Shown: positions 15,797 to 25,994 of the stretch, in pieces | Layout of the letters: the number at the start of each line of letters is the position of its first letter | Numbering within the stretch: position 1 is the stretch's first letter | The notes under the pieces: generated by a model | Seen by the model: only the letters and a program-made list of their open reading frames with translations | Databases searched by the model: none | Told to the model about the DNA's origin: nothing | Position numbers and translations under genes: made by a program | Assembly: GCF_014042345.1 (NCBI RefSeq) | Contig: NZ_JACEZT010000013.1 | Span: 94,763 to 158,762 of the forward strand | DNA length: 64,000 nt | Direction: 5' to 3' | Origin: Rugamonas brunnea | GTDB taxonomy: Bacteria; Pseudomonadota; Gammaproteobacteria; Burkholderiales; Burkholderiaceae_D

Positions 15797-15806
15797 GGTG
15801 ATCTCC

Positions 15807-16982
15807 TCAGAAAGTTGCAGTTTCGGCCGGGGCCTGGGCCCGGTGCCGGATAGGAAACGCGGCGGCGTAGGCGCGCGGGTCGCGGCCATCCCAGACAATG
15901 CCGTCCATCAGCTTGGAACTGCGCAGCATGCTGTCGGGCACGGGGGTGCCGCTCATCTCGGCGGCCTGGCGGTACAGGCCGATCTGGTGCACGTGGCTGG
16001 CCACGGTCAGGTATTCGGGGTCGCGCGTGATCAGGCCCCAGCGCCGCAATTGGGTCATGAACCACATGCCGTCCGACAGATAGGGGAAATTGGCGGCGCC
16101 GTTTGCGTGGAATTGCAGGCAATACGGGTCTTGCCAGTTCTTGCCCAGGCCATTTTCATAATGGCCGAGCGCGCGCGGGGCGATCACGTCGCGGCTGGTG
16201 TTGACGTAGCTATGGCCGGCCAGGATTTCCAGCGCGGCCAGCTTGTTGGCCGGCGACGCCTCGATCCACTTGCCCGCGTCCAGCACGGCGGCCACCAGCG
16301 CGCGGCAGGTGTTGGGATGATGCTTGACGAAGGCGGCCGTGGTGCTCAGCACCTTTTCCGGGTGGTCGGGCCAGATCTGCTGGCTGGTGGCGGCCGTCAC
16401 GCCCACGCCGTCGGCCACGGCGCGGTGGCCCCACGGCTCGCCGGCGCAAAAGCCGTCCATGTGGCCGGCGCTCAGGTTGGCCACCATCTGCGTGGGCGGC
16501 ACCGTGATCACGCGCGCGTCGCGGATCGGGTCCACGCCGTTGGCGGCCAGCCAGTAATACAGCCACATGGCGTGGGTGCCGGTGGGGAAGGTCTGGGCGA
16601 ACGTGTAGGTGCGCGGCGCGCCCTGCATCAGGGCCGCCAGCGACGGGCCGTCCACGGCGCCCTGCTCGGCCAGCCGGCGCGACAGCGTGATGGCCTGGCC
16701 GTTGCGGTTCAGGTTCATCAGGATCGCCATGTCCTTCTGCTGCCAGCCCACGCCCAATTGGGCGCCGTAGACCATGCCGTACAGCAGGTGGGCCGCATCC
16801 AGCTCGCCGCTGACGAGCTTGTCGCGCACGCCGGCCCACGACGCTTCCTTGCGCAGCACGATCTTGATGCCGTATTTCTCGTCCATGCCCAGCACGGACG
16901 CCATCACCACGGTGGCGCAGTCGGTCAGCGGATTGAAGCCGATCTTGACGGTTTGCTTTTCCGGTCGTAAGGCGCTGCTCAT
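15807..16982 (-). CDS. nasS: Nitrate sensor NasS (NrtA-like, cytoplasmic)
   Basis: 391 residues from ATG at 16982, which has CGGAG ten bases upstream; an in-frame ATG at 17021 is an alternative. The protein is of the NrtA/NasS periplasmic-binding fold (VKIGFNPLTDCATVVMAS, GMVYGAQLGVGW, HMDGFCAGEPWG, HPNTCRALVAA) but has no signal peptide, which separates the cytoplasmic sensor from transporter binding proteins. NasS binds NasT when nitrate and nitrite are absent and releases it when they bind. It lies downstream of nasT, but with its own promoter and a terminator-bearing leader between them. Confidence 0.87.
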   Translation of the reverse strand: MSSALRPEKQTVKIGFNPLTDCATVVMASVLGMDEKYGIKIVLRKEASWAGVRDKLVSGELDAAHLLYGMVYGAQLGVGWQQKDMAILMNLNRNGQAITLSRRLAEQGAVDGPSLAALMQGAPRTYTFAQTFPTGTHAMWLYYWLAANGVDPIRDARVITVPPTQMVANLSAGHMDGFCAGEPWGHRAVADGVGVTAATSQQIWPDHPEKVLSTTAAFVKHHPNTCRALVAAVLDAGKWIEASPANKLAALEILAGHSYVNTSRDVIAPRALGHYENGLGKNWQDPYCLQFHANGAANFPYLSDGMWFMTQLRRWGLITRDPEYLTVASHVHQIGLYRQAAEMSGTPVPDSMLRSSKLMDGIVWDGRDPRAYAAAFPIRHRAQAPAETATF

Positions 16983-17044
16983 GGCCGCGCTCCGGTTGGC
17001 TGGGTTCGCATGTGGGTACATGTCATCGCAGTGCTCTCCATCGG

Positions 17045-17100
17045 AAAATAAAAAGGCGCCCTTCCCGGCATGCTCGCTGGCATGCGGTGCAGACGCCCTT
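17045..17100 (-). terminator. Conditional intrinsic terminator in the nasS leader
   Basis: Minus strand: arm AAGGGCGTCT (17100-17091) pairs with GGGCGCCTTT (17061-17052) with three wobble pairs; inside it GCATGC-CAGCGA-GCATGC forms a second stem. A TTTTTATTTT tail follows (down to 17045). It lies 70 bases before the nasS start. The 5' arm is also the loop and 3' stem of the adjacent ANTAR-type hairpin. Confidence 0.8.
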
Positions 17101-17133
17101 GTCTTTTGCGGCCCGGCCGCCGTTGGCCGGACC
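17091..17133 (-). promoter_or_regulatory. NasT (ANTAR) target: two A1/G4 hexaloop hairpins in the nasS leader
   Basis: Minus strand: GGTCCGGCC-AACGGC-GGCCGGGCC (17133-17110) and, five bases on, AGAC-AAGGGC-GTCT (17104-17091). Both loops are six bases with A at 1 and G at 4. The second shares its bases with the terminator's 5' arm, so forming it prevents termination. This has the same plan as the narK leader and predicts that NasT also controls nasS-cobA. Confidence 0.78.
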
Positions 17134-17148
17134 CGCTACGCTATGGTT

Positions 17149-17164
17149 TGCAAGGACCATGCCA
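17149..17164 (-). promoter_or_regulatory. Sigma-54 promoter of nasS-cobA
   Basis: Minus strand TGGCAT-GGTCC-TTGCA matches the -24/-12 consensus except C to T at the last base of the -24 block. The predicted start, near 17138, is about five bases before the first leader hairpin, as at narK. Confidence 0.75.
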
Positions 17165-17204
17165 TGCATTTACGGGGATTTGGCCGCCGCCGGGCCGGAA
17201 AAAA

Positions 17205-17221
17205 CGCACTGTTTTTGTGCC
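17205..17221. promoter_or_regulatory. Candidate NtrC site upstream of nasS
   Basis: CGCAC-N7-GTGCC: both GCAC/GTGC cores with the NtrC spacing of seven, centred about 50 bases upstream of the -24 element, between the nasT stop and the promoter. On the minus strand the same bases form a short hairpin followed by six T, so it may also help end nasT. Confidence 0.5.
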
Positions 17222-17242
17222 GCGCACCATTCTGGACGGCAT

Positions 17243-17866
17243 TCAGCCCAGCAAGTCCTCGACGTCGAGGATGCGCTGCGCGATTTCGGCCAGCTTGAGG
17301 TTCTTGTTCATGGCCATGTTGCGCAGCTTTTGGTAGGCCTGGTCTTCCGTGAGCCGGTGGCGCGCCATCAGCAAGCCCTTGGCGCGCTCGATCACCTTGC
17401 GCTCGGCCAGCTTGTGCTTGGTGTCCGACAATTCGGTGAGCAGCTTCTGCTCCTGCTTGAAGCGGGCCAGCGCCACGTTAAGCACCGGCTTGATGCGGTC
17501 GGCCTTCAAGCCGGCGACGATGTAAGCGCTCACTCCGGCTCGCATGGCCTGCTCCATGGACTGTTCGTCCTCGCTTTCCGTGAACAGCACGATGGGGCGG
17601 CGCTCGTCGCGGGTGGCCACGACGATGTGTTCGAGCACGTCGCGGGCGTCCGATTCGGCGTCGATGATGATCATGTCCGGCTGCAACTGGGCGATCTGGT
17701 CGGGCAGATACATGTCGGCCGGCAGCGAGGCGAGGATGTCATAACCGGCCTCCTGCAAGCCCTCGCGCAGGGCCTGGGCCCGCGCCGCCTGCGCGCGCTG
17801 GGCCACGTCGCCCGCGTTGGCGGCCGTGATGACGGTGTTGACGATGATGATACGTAGATTGCGCAT
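17243..17866 (-). CDS. nasT: ANTAR-domain antiterminator NasT
   Basis: 207 residues from ATG at 17866. An N-terminal receiver-like domain (about 1-125; LRIIIVNTVITAANAG, PDMIIIDAESDARD, PIVLFTESEDEQSM) is followed by a helix and a C-terminal ANTAR domain (about 140-200; HKLAERKVIERAKGLLMARH, EDQAYQKLRNMAM). ANTAR proteins bind paired A1/G4 hexaloop hairpins and prevent transcription termination. NasS controls this protein in nitrate-assimilating bacteria. The gene lies just upstream of nasS and two fitting RNA targets occur nearby. There is weak evidence of its own promoter; no clear Shine-Dalgarno site precedes the ATG. Confidence 0.92.
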   Translation of the reverse strand: MRNLRIIIVNTVITAANAGDVAQRAQAARAQALREGLQEAGYDILASLPADMYLPDQIAQLQPDMIIIDAESDARDVLEHIVVATRDERRPIVLFTESEDEQSMEQAMRAGVSAYIVAGLKADRIKPVLNVALARFKQEQKLLTELSDTKHKLAERKVIERAKGLLMARHRLTEDQAYQKLRNMAMNKNLKLAEIAQRILDVEDLLG

Positions 17867-18001
17867 GGCTGGTTCTGGTGGCAGCCGAGTAGTCAAGGCG
17901 TGCAAAAGTTAAACTTCATGCAGCTTAACGCTAGCAAGAACCGCACCACGCGCGAAGGGTGGCCGGGGCGGGCGGCGGAACCGGCCGCCCCGGCGGCGGC
18001 G

Positions 18002-18679
18002 TCAAGCCGGTTGCTGGTCGTACTTCTGCAGGCGGGCAGCCAGGCGCGGCGCCAGGTCCTCGCCACCGGTGACCGTCATCTCCAGGTCATGCAGCAGACC
18101 ATCCTTGAGGCCGTAGACCCAGCCGTGCACGGTCAGTTCCTGGCCGCGATCCCACGCGTCCTGGACGATGGTGGTCTGGCACACGTTGACCACCTGCTCC
18201 ACCACGTTCAGTTCGCACAGGCGTTCGGAGCGGGCGGCGGTGTTGAGCACGTCACCAAGGTAACGCTCATGCTTCTGGTTCACGTCCTGCACGTGGCGCA
18301 GCCAGTTGTCGGCCAGGCCCACACGGGCGCCCGTCATGGCCGCGTGCACGCCCTTGCAGCCATAGTGGCCCACGATGATCACATGCTTGACCTTCAGCAC
18401 GTCGATGGCAAACTGCAGCACGGACAGGCAGTTCAGGTCCGAGTGTACCACCACGTTGGCGATGTTACGGTGCACGAACACGTCGCCCGGCGCCAGGCCC
18501 AGCAGTTCGTTCGCGGGCACCCGGCTGTCGGAACAACCGATCCACAGATATTCGGGCGAAGCCAGTTGCTCCAGGCGTTTGAAAAACTCGGGATCGCGAT
18601 TGACCTCCGATTGGGCCCACTGGCGATTGTTACGCAGCAGGTCTTGCAGGGGGGAATTACCGATCACTTGCTCGCTCAT
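18002..18679 (-). CDS. can: Beta-class carbonic anhydrase
   Basis: 225 residues, the length of Can/CynT-type enzymes. Zinc ligands and the catalytic dyad are visible: Cys49, Asp51 and Arg53 in GCSDSRVP, His105 and Cys108 in GHYGCKG. It interconverts CO2 and bicarbonate in the cytoplasm and supplies bicarbonate for carboxylations. GAGGACG precedes the ATG. It reads in the same direction as dnaJ but a strong terminator lies between them, so it is probably independent. A GC-rich hairpin (17965-17995) follows its stop. Confidence 0.93.
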   Translation of the reverse strand: MSEQVIGNSPLQDLLRNNRQWAQSEVNRDPEFFKRLEQLASPEYLWIGCSDSRVPANELLGLAPGDVFVHRNIANVVVHSDLNCLSVLQFAIDVLKVKHVIIVGHYGCKGVHAAMTGARVGLADNWLRHVQDVNQKHERYLGDVLNTAARSERLCELNVVEQVVNVCQTTIVQDAWDRGQELTVHGWVYGLKDGLLHDLEMTVTGGEDLAPRLAARLQKYDQQPA

Positions 18680-18701
18680 TTCGTCCTCTCTACATAATAA
18701 A

Positions 18702-18735
18702 ACCGCCGTTCTGTCCCGGAGGGCATGGCGGCGGT
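18702..18735 (-). terminator. Terminator after dnaJ
   Basis: Minus strand ACCGCCG (18735-18729) pairs with CGGCGGT (18708-18702) and runs into TTTTATTATG. It lies between the dnaJ stop and the can start and should end the heat-shock operon. Confidence 0.7.
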
Positions 18736-18743
18736 CTGTCTGT

Positions 18744-18759
18744 GGACGCCGAAGCGTCC
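18744..18759 (-). other. UUCG tetraloop hairpin downstream of dnaJ
   Basis: Minus strand GGACGC-TTCG-GCGTCC, a six-pair stem with the very stable cUUCGg tetraloop, 30 bases after the dnaJ stop and just before the terminator. It may protect the mRNA 3' end; no other role is visible. Confidence 0.6.
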
Positions 18760-18788
18760 TGGATGTGTGGAGCGAATTCTACCTGAAA

Positions 18789-19913
18789 TTACTCAAAGAA
18801 GTCTTTGACCTTGTCTTTCCAGGTTTTGCTCTGCGGGCTGTGCTTGGCGCCGCCCTCGGTGGTGGCCTTCTCGAACTCGCGCAGCATGTCCTTTTGCTTT
18901 TCCGTCAACTTGACCGGGGTTTCCACGGCCACGTGGCAGAACAGATCGCCGGCGTAACCGGAGCGCACGCCCTTGATGCCCTTGCCCTTCAGGCGGAAGG
19001 TCTTGCCCGACTGGGTGCCTTCGGGAATTGTGAACGACACCTTGCCCGACAGCGTGGGCACTTCGATGTCGCCGCCCAGGGCCGCCTTGGCGAACGAGAT
19101 CGGCATTTCGCAATGCAGGTCGTCGCCTTCGCGCTGGAACACTGGGTGCGGCTTGATGTGGATCTCCACGTACAAGTCGCCCGACGGGCCGCCATTGGTG
19201 CCCGGTTCGCCGTTGCCGGACGAACGGATGCGCATGCCGTTGTCGATACCGACCGGGATCTTCACTTCCAGCGTCTTGTTGCGCTTGATGCGGCCCGCGC
19301 CGCCGCAAGGCGAGCAGGGGTCGGTGATGATCTTGCCCGTGCCGTGGCACTTGGGGCAGGTCTGCTGGATGCTGAAGAAGCCTTGCTGCATGCGCACCTG
19401 GCCGTGGCCGCCGCAAGTCGAGCAGGTCGACGGCGAGGTGCCGGGCTTGGCGCCGGAGCCATGGCAGGTGTCGCACTTGTCCCACGACGGCACGCGGATC
19501 GTCGTGTCGAAGCCGTGCGCAGCCTGTTCCAGCGTGATTTCGAGGTTATAGCGCAAGTCGGCGCCGCGGTACACCTGCGGGCCGGCGTTGCGGCCGCGGC
19601 CGCCGCCACCGAAGATGTCGCCGAAGATGTCGCCAAACGCATCGCCGAAGCCGCCGCCGCCGAAACCGCCGCCGCCACCCATGTTGGGATCAACGCCGGC
19701 GTGACCATAGCGGTCATACGCTTCGCGCTTCTCCGGGTTGGTCAGCATCTCGTACGCTTCTTTGACTTCCTTGAATTTTTCTTCCGACTCTTTGCTGTCC
19801 GGATTGCGGTCCGGATGGTATTTCATCGCCAGTTTGCGATAAGACTTCTTGATCTCGTCTTCCGTGGCATTTTTTGCGACACCGAGTGTCTCGTAGAAAT
19901 CACGCTTTGCCAT
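18789..19913 (-). CDS. dnaJ: Chaperone DnaJ (type I Hsp40)
   Basis: 374 residues with all class I parts: J domain (1-70) with HPD in [10 protein letters not shown], a Gly/Phe-rich linker (about 75-110), the zinc centre with four CxxCxGxG repeats ([36 protein letters not shown]) and the C-terminal substrate-binding domains. It hands unfolded proteins to DnaK and stimulates its ATPase. It is last in grpE-dnaK-dnaJ, with a terminator-like hairpin between dnaK and this gene. Confidence 0.97.
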   Translation of the reverse strand: MAKRDFYETLGVAKNATEDEIKKSYRKLAMKYHPDRNPDSKESEEKFKEVKEAYEMLTNPEKREAYDRYGHAGVDPNMGGGGGFGGGGFGDAFGDIFGDIFGGGGRGRNAGPQVYRGADLRYNLEITLEQAAHGFDTTIRVPSWDKCDTCHGSGAKPGTSPSTCSTCGGHGQVRMQQGFFSIQQTCPKCHGTGKIITDPCSPCGGAGRIKRNKTLEVKIPVGIDNGMRIRSSGNGEPGTNGGPSGDLYVEIHIKPHPVFQREGDDLHCEMPISFAKAALGGDIEVPTLSGKVSFTIPEGTQSGKTFRLKGKGIKGVRSGYAGDLFCHVAVETPVKLTEKQKDMLREFEKATTEGGAKHSPQSKTWKDKVKDFFE

Positions 19914-19956
19914 GTTGTCGGCACCTTGCTGTATTTACTGATGTACTGATTATGCG

Positions 19957-19996
19957 AAAAAGCCGAGCGACCACCATCAGGCTCGCCCGGCTCGGC
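19957..19996 (-). terminator. Hairpin with U-run between dnaK and dnaJ
   Basis: Minus strand GCCGAGC (19996-19990) pairs with GCTCGGC (19968-19962) and is followed by TTTTT. A partial stop here would make DnaK more abundant than DnaJ. Confidence 0.65.
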
Positions 19997-20042
19997 AGGA
20001 GAGCGCGGCGCAGGGGAGCCCCACGCCGCGCGGATGCCTGGA

Positions 20043-21986
<1,944 letters not shown>

Positions 21987-22092
21987 GATTGTTTTCCTTA
22001 TTTGCTAAAGTTCAGATGGTTCTAATGTGTGGAAATGCTGTACGTTTTCAAGTGCTTACCGCAAAATTTCCCACGATGTCAGCGGTCGCCGT

Positions 22093-22629
22093 TTATTTGG
22101 CCTGGGCCGCCGTCACGATGGCCGGGCGCAGCAGGCGGTCGGCGATCATGTAGCCTTTTTGCAGGACGGACACGACCGTGTTGGCTTCCTGCTCGGCCGG
22201 CACCACAGCCACGGCCTGGTGCTTGTTCGGGTCGAGCTTGTCGCCCTGGGCCGGCATGATTTCCAGCAGGCGGTTCTTCTCGAACGCCGAATTCAGTTGC
22301 TTCAAGGTCATCTCGACGCCTTCTTTCAGCGATTCGAGCGAAGGCGACTCGACCTTCAGGGCCATTTCCAGGCTGTCCTTGACGGGCACCATGGCCTCGG
22401 CGAAGCTTTCCACGGCGAATTTATGCGCCTTGGCCACGTCCTCCTGGGCACGGCGGCGGATGTTCTCGCCTTCGGCCTTGGCGCGCATGAAGGCGTCGTG
22501 CATTTCAGCCAGACGCGCCTCGGTGGCGGCCAGTTGCTCTTCCAGAGTGGGCTCAGCGGGAGTCGAAGCTTGGGCCGACGCCTGATCCGCCTCGGGATTA
22601 GGTACAGCTTGGTTTTCCTGATCTTGCAT
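22093..22629 (-). CDS. grpE: Nucleotide exchange factor GrpE
   Basis: 178 residues: a charged, disordered N-terminus, a long coiled coil (about 30-85, [31 protein letters not shown]) and the GrpE head with [25 protein letters not shown] and [28 protein letters not shown] end. It releases ADP from DnaK. It is first in the operon, with AGGAG nine bases before the ATG and a sigma-32 promoter upstream. Confidence 0.95.
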   Translation of the reverse strand: MQDQENQAVPNPEADQASAQASTPAEPTLEEQLAATEARLAEMHDAFMRAKAEGENIRRRAQEDVAKAHKFAVESFAEAMVPVKDSLEMALKVESPSLESLKEGVEMTLKQLNSAFEKNRLLEIMPAQGDKLDPNKHQAVAVVPAEQEANTVVSVLQKGYMIADRLLRPAIVTAAQAK

Positions 22630-22688
22630 CTAAAAGACTCCTACATTCATATTGTTTGACTAAGCATAGACAACTGCGCTGTGCAGGC

Positions 22689-22717
22689 AGATGGGGCTTT
22701 TCCCTGTCGTTTCAAGG
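22689..22717 (-). promoter_or_regulatory. Sigma-32 heat-shock promoter of grpE-dnaK-dnaJ
   Basis: Minus strand CCTTGAAA, 13 bases, CCCCATCT. Both boxes match the RpoH consensus (CTTGAAA and CCCCATnT) with standard spacing, 60 bases before the grpE ATG. No CIRCE element and no hrcA gene are seen here. Confidence 0.88.
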
Positions 22718-22830
22718 GGATTTCCCACCGTCCCGGCCGGCGCCGCCTGTGTCATGTAACAACGGTTACAAAACTTCTGATACGCGCAGATTCCTTTTTG
22801 CTAAGAACCGGCTAGTATGTAAACAGACAG

Positions 22831-22862
22831 CTCAGCAGCCAGCTCAGCAGACGGCTCAGCAG
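22831..22862. repeat. Three CTCAGCAG repeats, 12-bp period
   Basis: CTCAGCAG occurs at 22831-22838, 22843-22850 and 22855-22862, each separated by four other bases. It lies in the leader of the 32-codon gene starting at 22888. The period of 12 is about one helical turn; a protein-binding array is possible but unproven. Confidence 0.6.
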
Positions 22863-22887
22863 GCCGTTTCCCCGGGAGTGCCTCATC

Positions 22888-22986
22888 ATGAAGTTGCCAT
22901 TGATCGCAGCATCCATCCTCGCCTACATCATCCTGGCGACCGCCTGGCTGTGCTACTCGGCCGATCCCCTGGGCCGGCTATTTTAA
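22888..22986 (+). CDS. Very small membrane peptide (32 residues)
   Basis: ATG at 22888 to TAA at 22984-22986, with GGGAG nine bases upstream. The peptide begins MKLPLIAASILAYIILATAW and has a single hydrophobic segment (about 4-22), then a short polar tail (CYSADPLGRLF). It stands alone on the plus strand between the divergent grpE promoter and the end of hemH. The good ribosome site and clean hydrophobic core support translation. Function is unknown; single-span peptides of this size often modulate membrane complexes. Confidence 0.5.
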   Translation: MKLPLIAASILAYIILATAWLCYSADPLGRLF

Positions 22987-23070
22987 CAGGCTGGCACTCG
23001 TCACTGCCAAGTGCTGATTATGCCGCGCCGGCGCGCGGAGTTCCACCCCTCGCATCAGGTTGTCGCTTTT

Positions 23071-24177
23071 TTACGCGGCCGCGCCGCGTTTGAGGGCCGC
23101 GTCGCGCCCCAGTTCCGCCTCTTTTTTCAGCAGCGCGCGCTGCGACGGCGTGGTCAGCGTGGGCCAGCCGACCAGATGCTGCTCGGCAATATCGGCCAGC
23201 GCCGCGATCCAGCCGGGGTTGGCGTTCAGGCAAGGGATGTAGTGGAATTCGCGGCCGCCGGCCGCCTCGAAGTCGTGCCGCACCTCCATCGAGATTTCCT
23301 CCAGCGTCTCCAGGCAATCGCTGGTGAAGCCGGGGCACAGCACGTCGACGCGCCGCACGCCGTCGCGCGCCAGTTGCTGGACCGTGGGCGCCGTGTACGG
23401 CTGCAGCCATTCGGCCTTGCCGAAACGGGACTGGAAGGTGACCACGTATTGCTCGGGCGTGAGCTTGAGGCGGGCCGCCAGCAGGCGGGCCGTCTTCAGG
23501 CATTCGCAGTGGTAGGGATCGCCCAGCAGCAGCGTGCGCTTGGGCACGCCGTGGAAACTGATGACCAGTTTGTCGGGACGGCCGTTGGCCTCCCAGTGGG
23601 CCTGCACCGACTGTTCCAGTGCTTGGATATAGCCCTCGTGGTCGTGGTAATGCTTAACGAAGCGCAACTCGGGCACGTTGCGCACCCGCGCGTAGTGGCT
23701 GAACACGGCATCGTAGATGGAGCCGGTGGTGGTGCCCGAATATTGCGGATAGGCAGGCAGCACGGCGATGCGTTCGCAACCGTCGGCCTGCAACTGGCCC
23801 AGCACCTCGGGCAACGACGGGCTGCCGTAGCGCATCGCCATCACTACCTTGACGTCGTGGCCGCGCTCGCCCAGCAAGCCTTGCAGGTACTGCGCCTGCT
23901 GCTGCGTGTACACCTTCAGCGGCGAGCCTTCGCGGGTCCAGATCGAAGCGTACTTGGCCGCCGATTTGCCGGAACGGAACGGCAGGATGATCAGGTTCAG
24001 GATGAACCACCAGACGGCGCGCGGGATTTCCACCACGCGCGGGTCGGACAGGAATTCCTTCAGATAGCGCCGCACGGCGGGCCGGGTGGCCTCATCGGGC
24101 GTGCCCAGGTTGACCAGGACGACGGCGCTGCGTGGCACTTTGCCATGGGTGTGGGGTGGTTCCGGAAGAAAGGTCAT
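23071..24177 (-). CDS. hemH: Ferrochelatase
   Basis: 368 residues with the ferrochelatase pattern: [13 protein letters not shown] near the start, [16 protein letters not shown], the catalytic-histidine region [39 protein letters not shown], and [15 protein letters not shown]. It puts ferrous iron into protoporphyrin IX to make haem at the inner face of the membrane. It follows recN by 87 bases in the same direction. Confidence 0.95.
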   Translation of the reverse strand: MTFLPEPPHTHGKVPRSAVVLVNLGTPDEATRPAVRRYLKEFLSDPRVVEIPRAVWWFILNLIILPFRSGKSAAKYASIWTREGSPLKVYTQQQAQYLQGLLGERGHDVKVVMAMRYGSPSLPEVLGQLQADGCERIAVLPAYPQYSGTTTGSIYDAVFSHYARVRNVPELRFVKHYHDHEGYIQALEQSVQAHWEANGRPDKLVISFHGVPKRTLLLGDPYHCECLKTARLLAARLKLTPEQYVVTFQSRFGKAEWLQPYTAPTVQQLARDGVRRVDVLCPGFTSDCLETLEEISMEVRHDFEAAGGREFHYIPCLNANPGWIAALADIAEQHLVGWPTLTTPSQRALLKKEAELGRDAALKRGAAA

Positions 24178-24264
24178 GGCGAGCGGGGTGGTGGACGGAG
24201 CTTGCCATTATAGTTAAGTTGGCGGGCGCGGGGGGATGCCTGTCCCCGCGCGCCGTCACGCCCT

Positions 24265-25950
24265 TCACGAGGCCAGCAACTCGCGCGCGTGCTTGCGCGT
24301 GGTGGCCGTGATTTCCAGCCCGCCCAGCATGCGCGCCACTTCCTCCACGCGCGCCTTGGCGTCGAGCACGTCGATGCGCGAGGCCGTCTTGCCGTTCTCC
24401 AGCGTGCTCTTGGCCACCTGGAAGTGCTGGCCTGCCTGGCTGGCCACCTGCGGCAAGTGGGTCACGCACAGCACCTGCCGTTCCTGCCCCAGCCGGCGCA
24501 GCAAGCGCCCCACCACCTCGGCCACGCCGCCGCCGATGCCGCTGTCGACCTCGTCGAAGATCAGGGTCGGCGTGGTGGTGGCGTTGGAGGTGATGACGGA
24601 GATGGCCAGCGCGATGCGCGCCAGTTCGCCGCCCGAGGCCACCTTGGCCAATGGCCGTGGCGCCACGCCCGCGTGGCCGGCGACGAGGAATTCCACCTGC
24701 TCCAGGCCGTGGCTGGCCGGCTCGCAGGCGTTGAGCGCGACCTCGAAGCGGCCGCCCGTCATGTTCAGGTCCTGCATCGCGCGCGTGACGGCCTCGCCCA
24801 GCTGGCGCGCCGCCTGCGCGCGCGTGGCCGACAGGCGCTGCGCCACCGCCAGGTAGGCCGCCTTGAGTTTTTCCTCCTGCTGGCGCAAGCCGTCCAGGTC
24901 GGTGGCGTCGGCCAGCTGGCGCAGCTTGGCCGCCAGCGCCGCGTGCTCCTCGGGCAGCTGCTCCTCCATCACGCGGAACTTGCGCGCCGTGGAGTGGATC
25001 GCTTCCAGCCGCGCATCGACCTGGCGCAGCCGGTCCGGGTCCAGCTCGACCCGGTCCAGGTAGCTGTTGAGCGCATACGCCGCTTCCTGCAATTGGATGC
25101 GGGCCGGCTCGATCAGGTCGACGATGGCCTGCAATTCCGTGTCGATGCCGGCCAGCTTGCCCAGCTTCTGGTTCAGGGCCGACAGTTGCGACAGCACCGG
25201 ATGGTCGTCCGCCTCGGAAATAACGGCCAGCGCTTCCTGCGCGCCTTCCAGCAGGCTGGCCGCGTGCGACAGGCGGCTGTGCTCGTTGCTGATCTCGGTC
25301 CACTCGCCGGGCCGCACGGCCAGCTTGTCCAGCTCGCCCACCTGCCATTCCAGCCGCTCGCGCTCGTACAGCACGTTGGCCGCGTTGGTTTCGTATTCCT
25401 CACGCTGGCGGGCCAATGCGCGCCAGGCCTTGTAGGCGGCGGCCACGGCCTTGCCGTCGTCGGCCGCCGTGGCGCGCGCGCCGCCGTCGGCGGACGATTG
25501 CAAGGCCTGGTGATCCAGCAGCAGGCGCTGGGCGTCCGCCTTGAGCAGCGACTGGTGCGCGTGCTGGCCGTGGATATCCACCAGCAAATCACCGAGTTCG
25601 CGCAACTGGGCCGCCGTGGCCGCGATCCCGTTGATGTAGGCCTTGGAGCGGCCCGCGTTGTCGATCACGCGCCGCAGCAGGGCGCCGCCCTCGTCGGCCG
25701 CGTATTCATTGGCCTGCAGCCACGCGGCGGCCTGCGGCGTGACGGCGAAGTCGGCCGTGATGTCGGCCTTGGCCGCACCCTCGCGCACCACGCTGGCGTC
25801 GCCGCGCCCGCCCAGCGCCAGCGTCAGCGCGTCGATCAGGATGGACTTGCCAGCGCCGGTCTCGCCCGTGAAGACGGAAAAGCCGGCGGAAAATTCCAGT
25901 TCTATCGTATCGACGATGACGAAGTCGCGGATGGTCAGGGTACGCAGCAT
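24265..25950 (-). CDS. recN: DNA repair protein RecN
   Basis: 561 residues, the usual size. SMC-like: Walker A GETGAGKS (29-36), a long coiled-coil middle (about 160-370), and the C-terminal signature/Walker B region (VASGGELARIALAISV, TLIFDEVDSGIGGGVAEVVG). It holds broken DNA ends together during recombinational repair. It lies 44 bases after nadK and probably shares its SOS-type promoter. Confidence 0.96.
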   Translation of the reverse strand: MLRTLTIRDFVIVDTIELEFSAGFSVFTGETGAGKSILIDALTLALGGRGDASVVREGAAKADITADFAVTPQAAAWLQANEYAADEGGALLRRVIDNAGRSKAYINGIAATAAQLRELGDLLVDIHGQHAHQSLLKADAQRLLLDHQALQSSADGGARATAADDGKAVAAAYKAWRALARQREEYETNAANVLYERERLEWQVGELDKLAVRPGEWTEISNEHSRLSHAASLLEGAQEALAVISEADDHPVLSQLSALNQKLGKLAGIDTELQAIVDLIEPARIQLQEAAYALNSYLDRVELDPDRLRQVDARLEAIHSTARKFRVMEEQLPEEHAALAAKLRQLADATDLDGLRQQEEKLKAAYLAVAQRLSATRAQAARQLGEAVTRAMQDLNMTGGRFEVALNACEPASHGLEQVEFLVAGHAGVAPRPLAKVASGGELARIALAISVITSNATTTPTLIFDEVDSGIGGGVAEVVGRLLRRLGQERQVLCVTHLPQVASQAGQHFQVAKSTLENGKTASRIDVLDAKARVEEVARMLGGLEITATTRKHARELLAS

Positions 25951-25994
25951 GGTGGGCTAAAGGTGGTCGCTGGTTGGGTGGTCGGTGGGCCGGA

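Noticed and set aside
16983..17021. nasS start at 17021
   Set aside because: GGAGAG is 12-17 bases upstream, less well placed than CGGAG before 16982. It is kept only as an alternative.
17965..18000. GC-rich hairpin after can as an intrinsic terminator
   Set aside because: There is no T-run on either strand; it may be a Rho-dependent or decay-blocking structure only.
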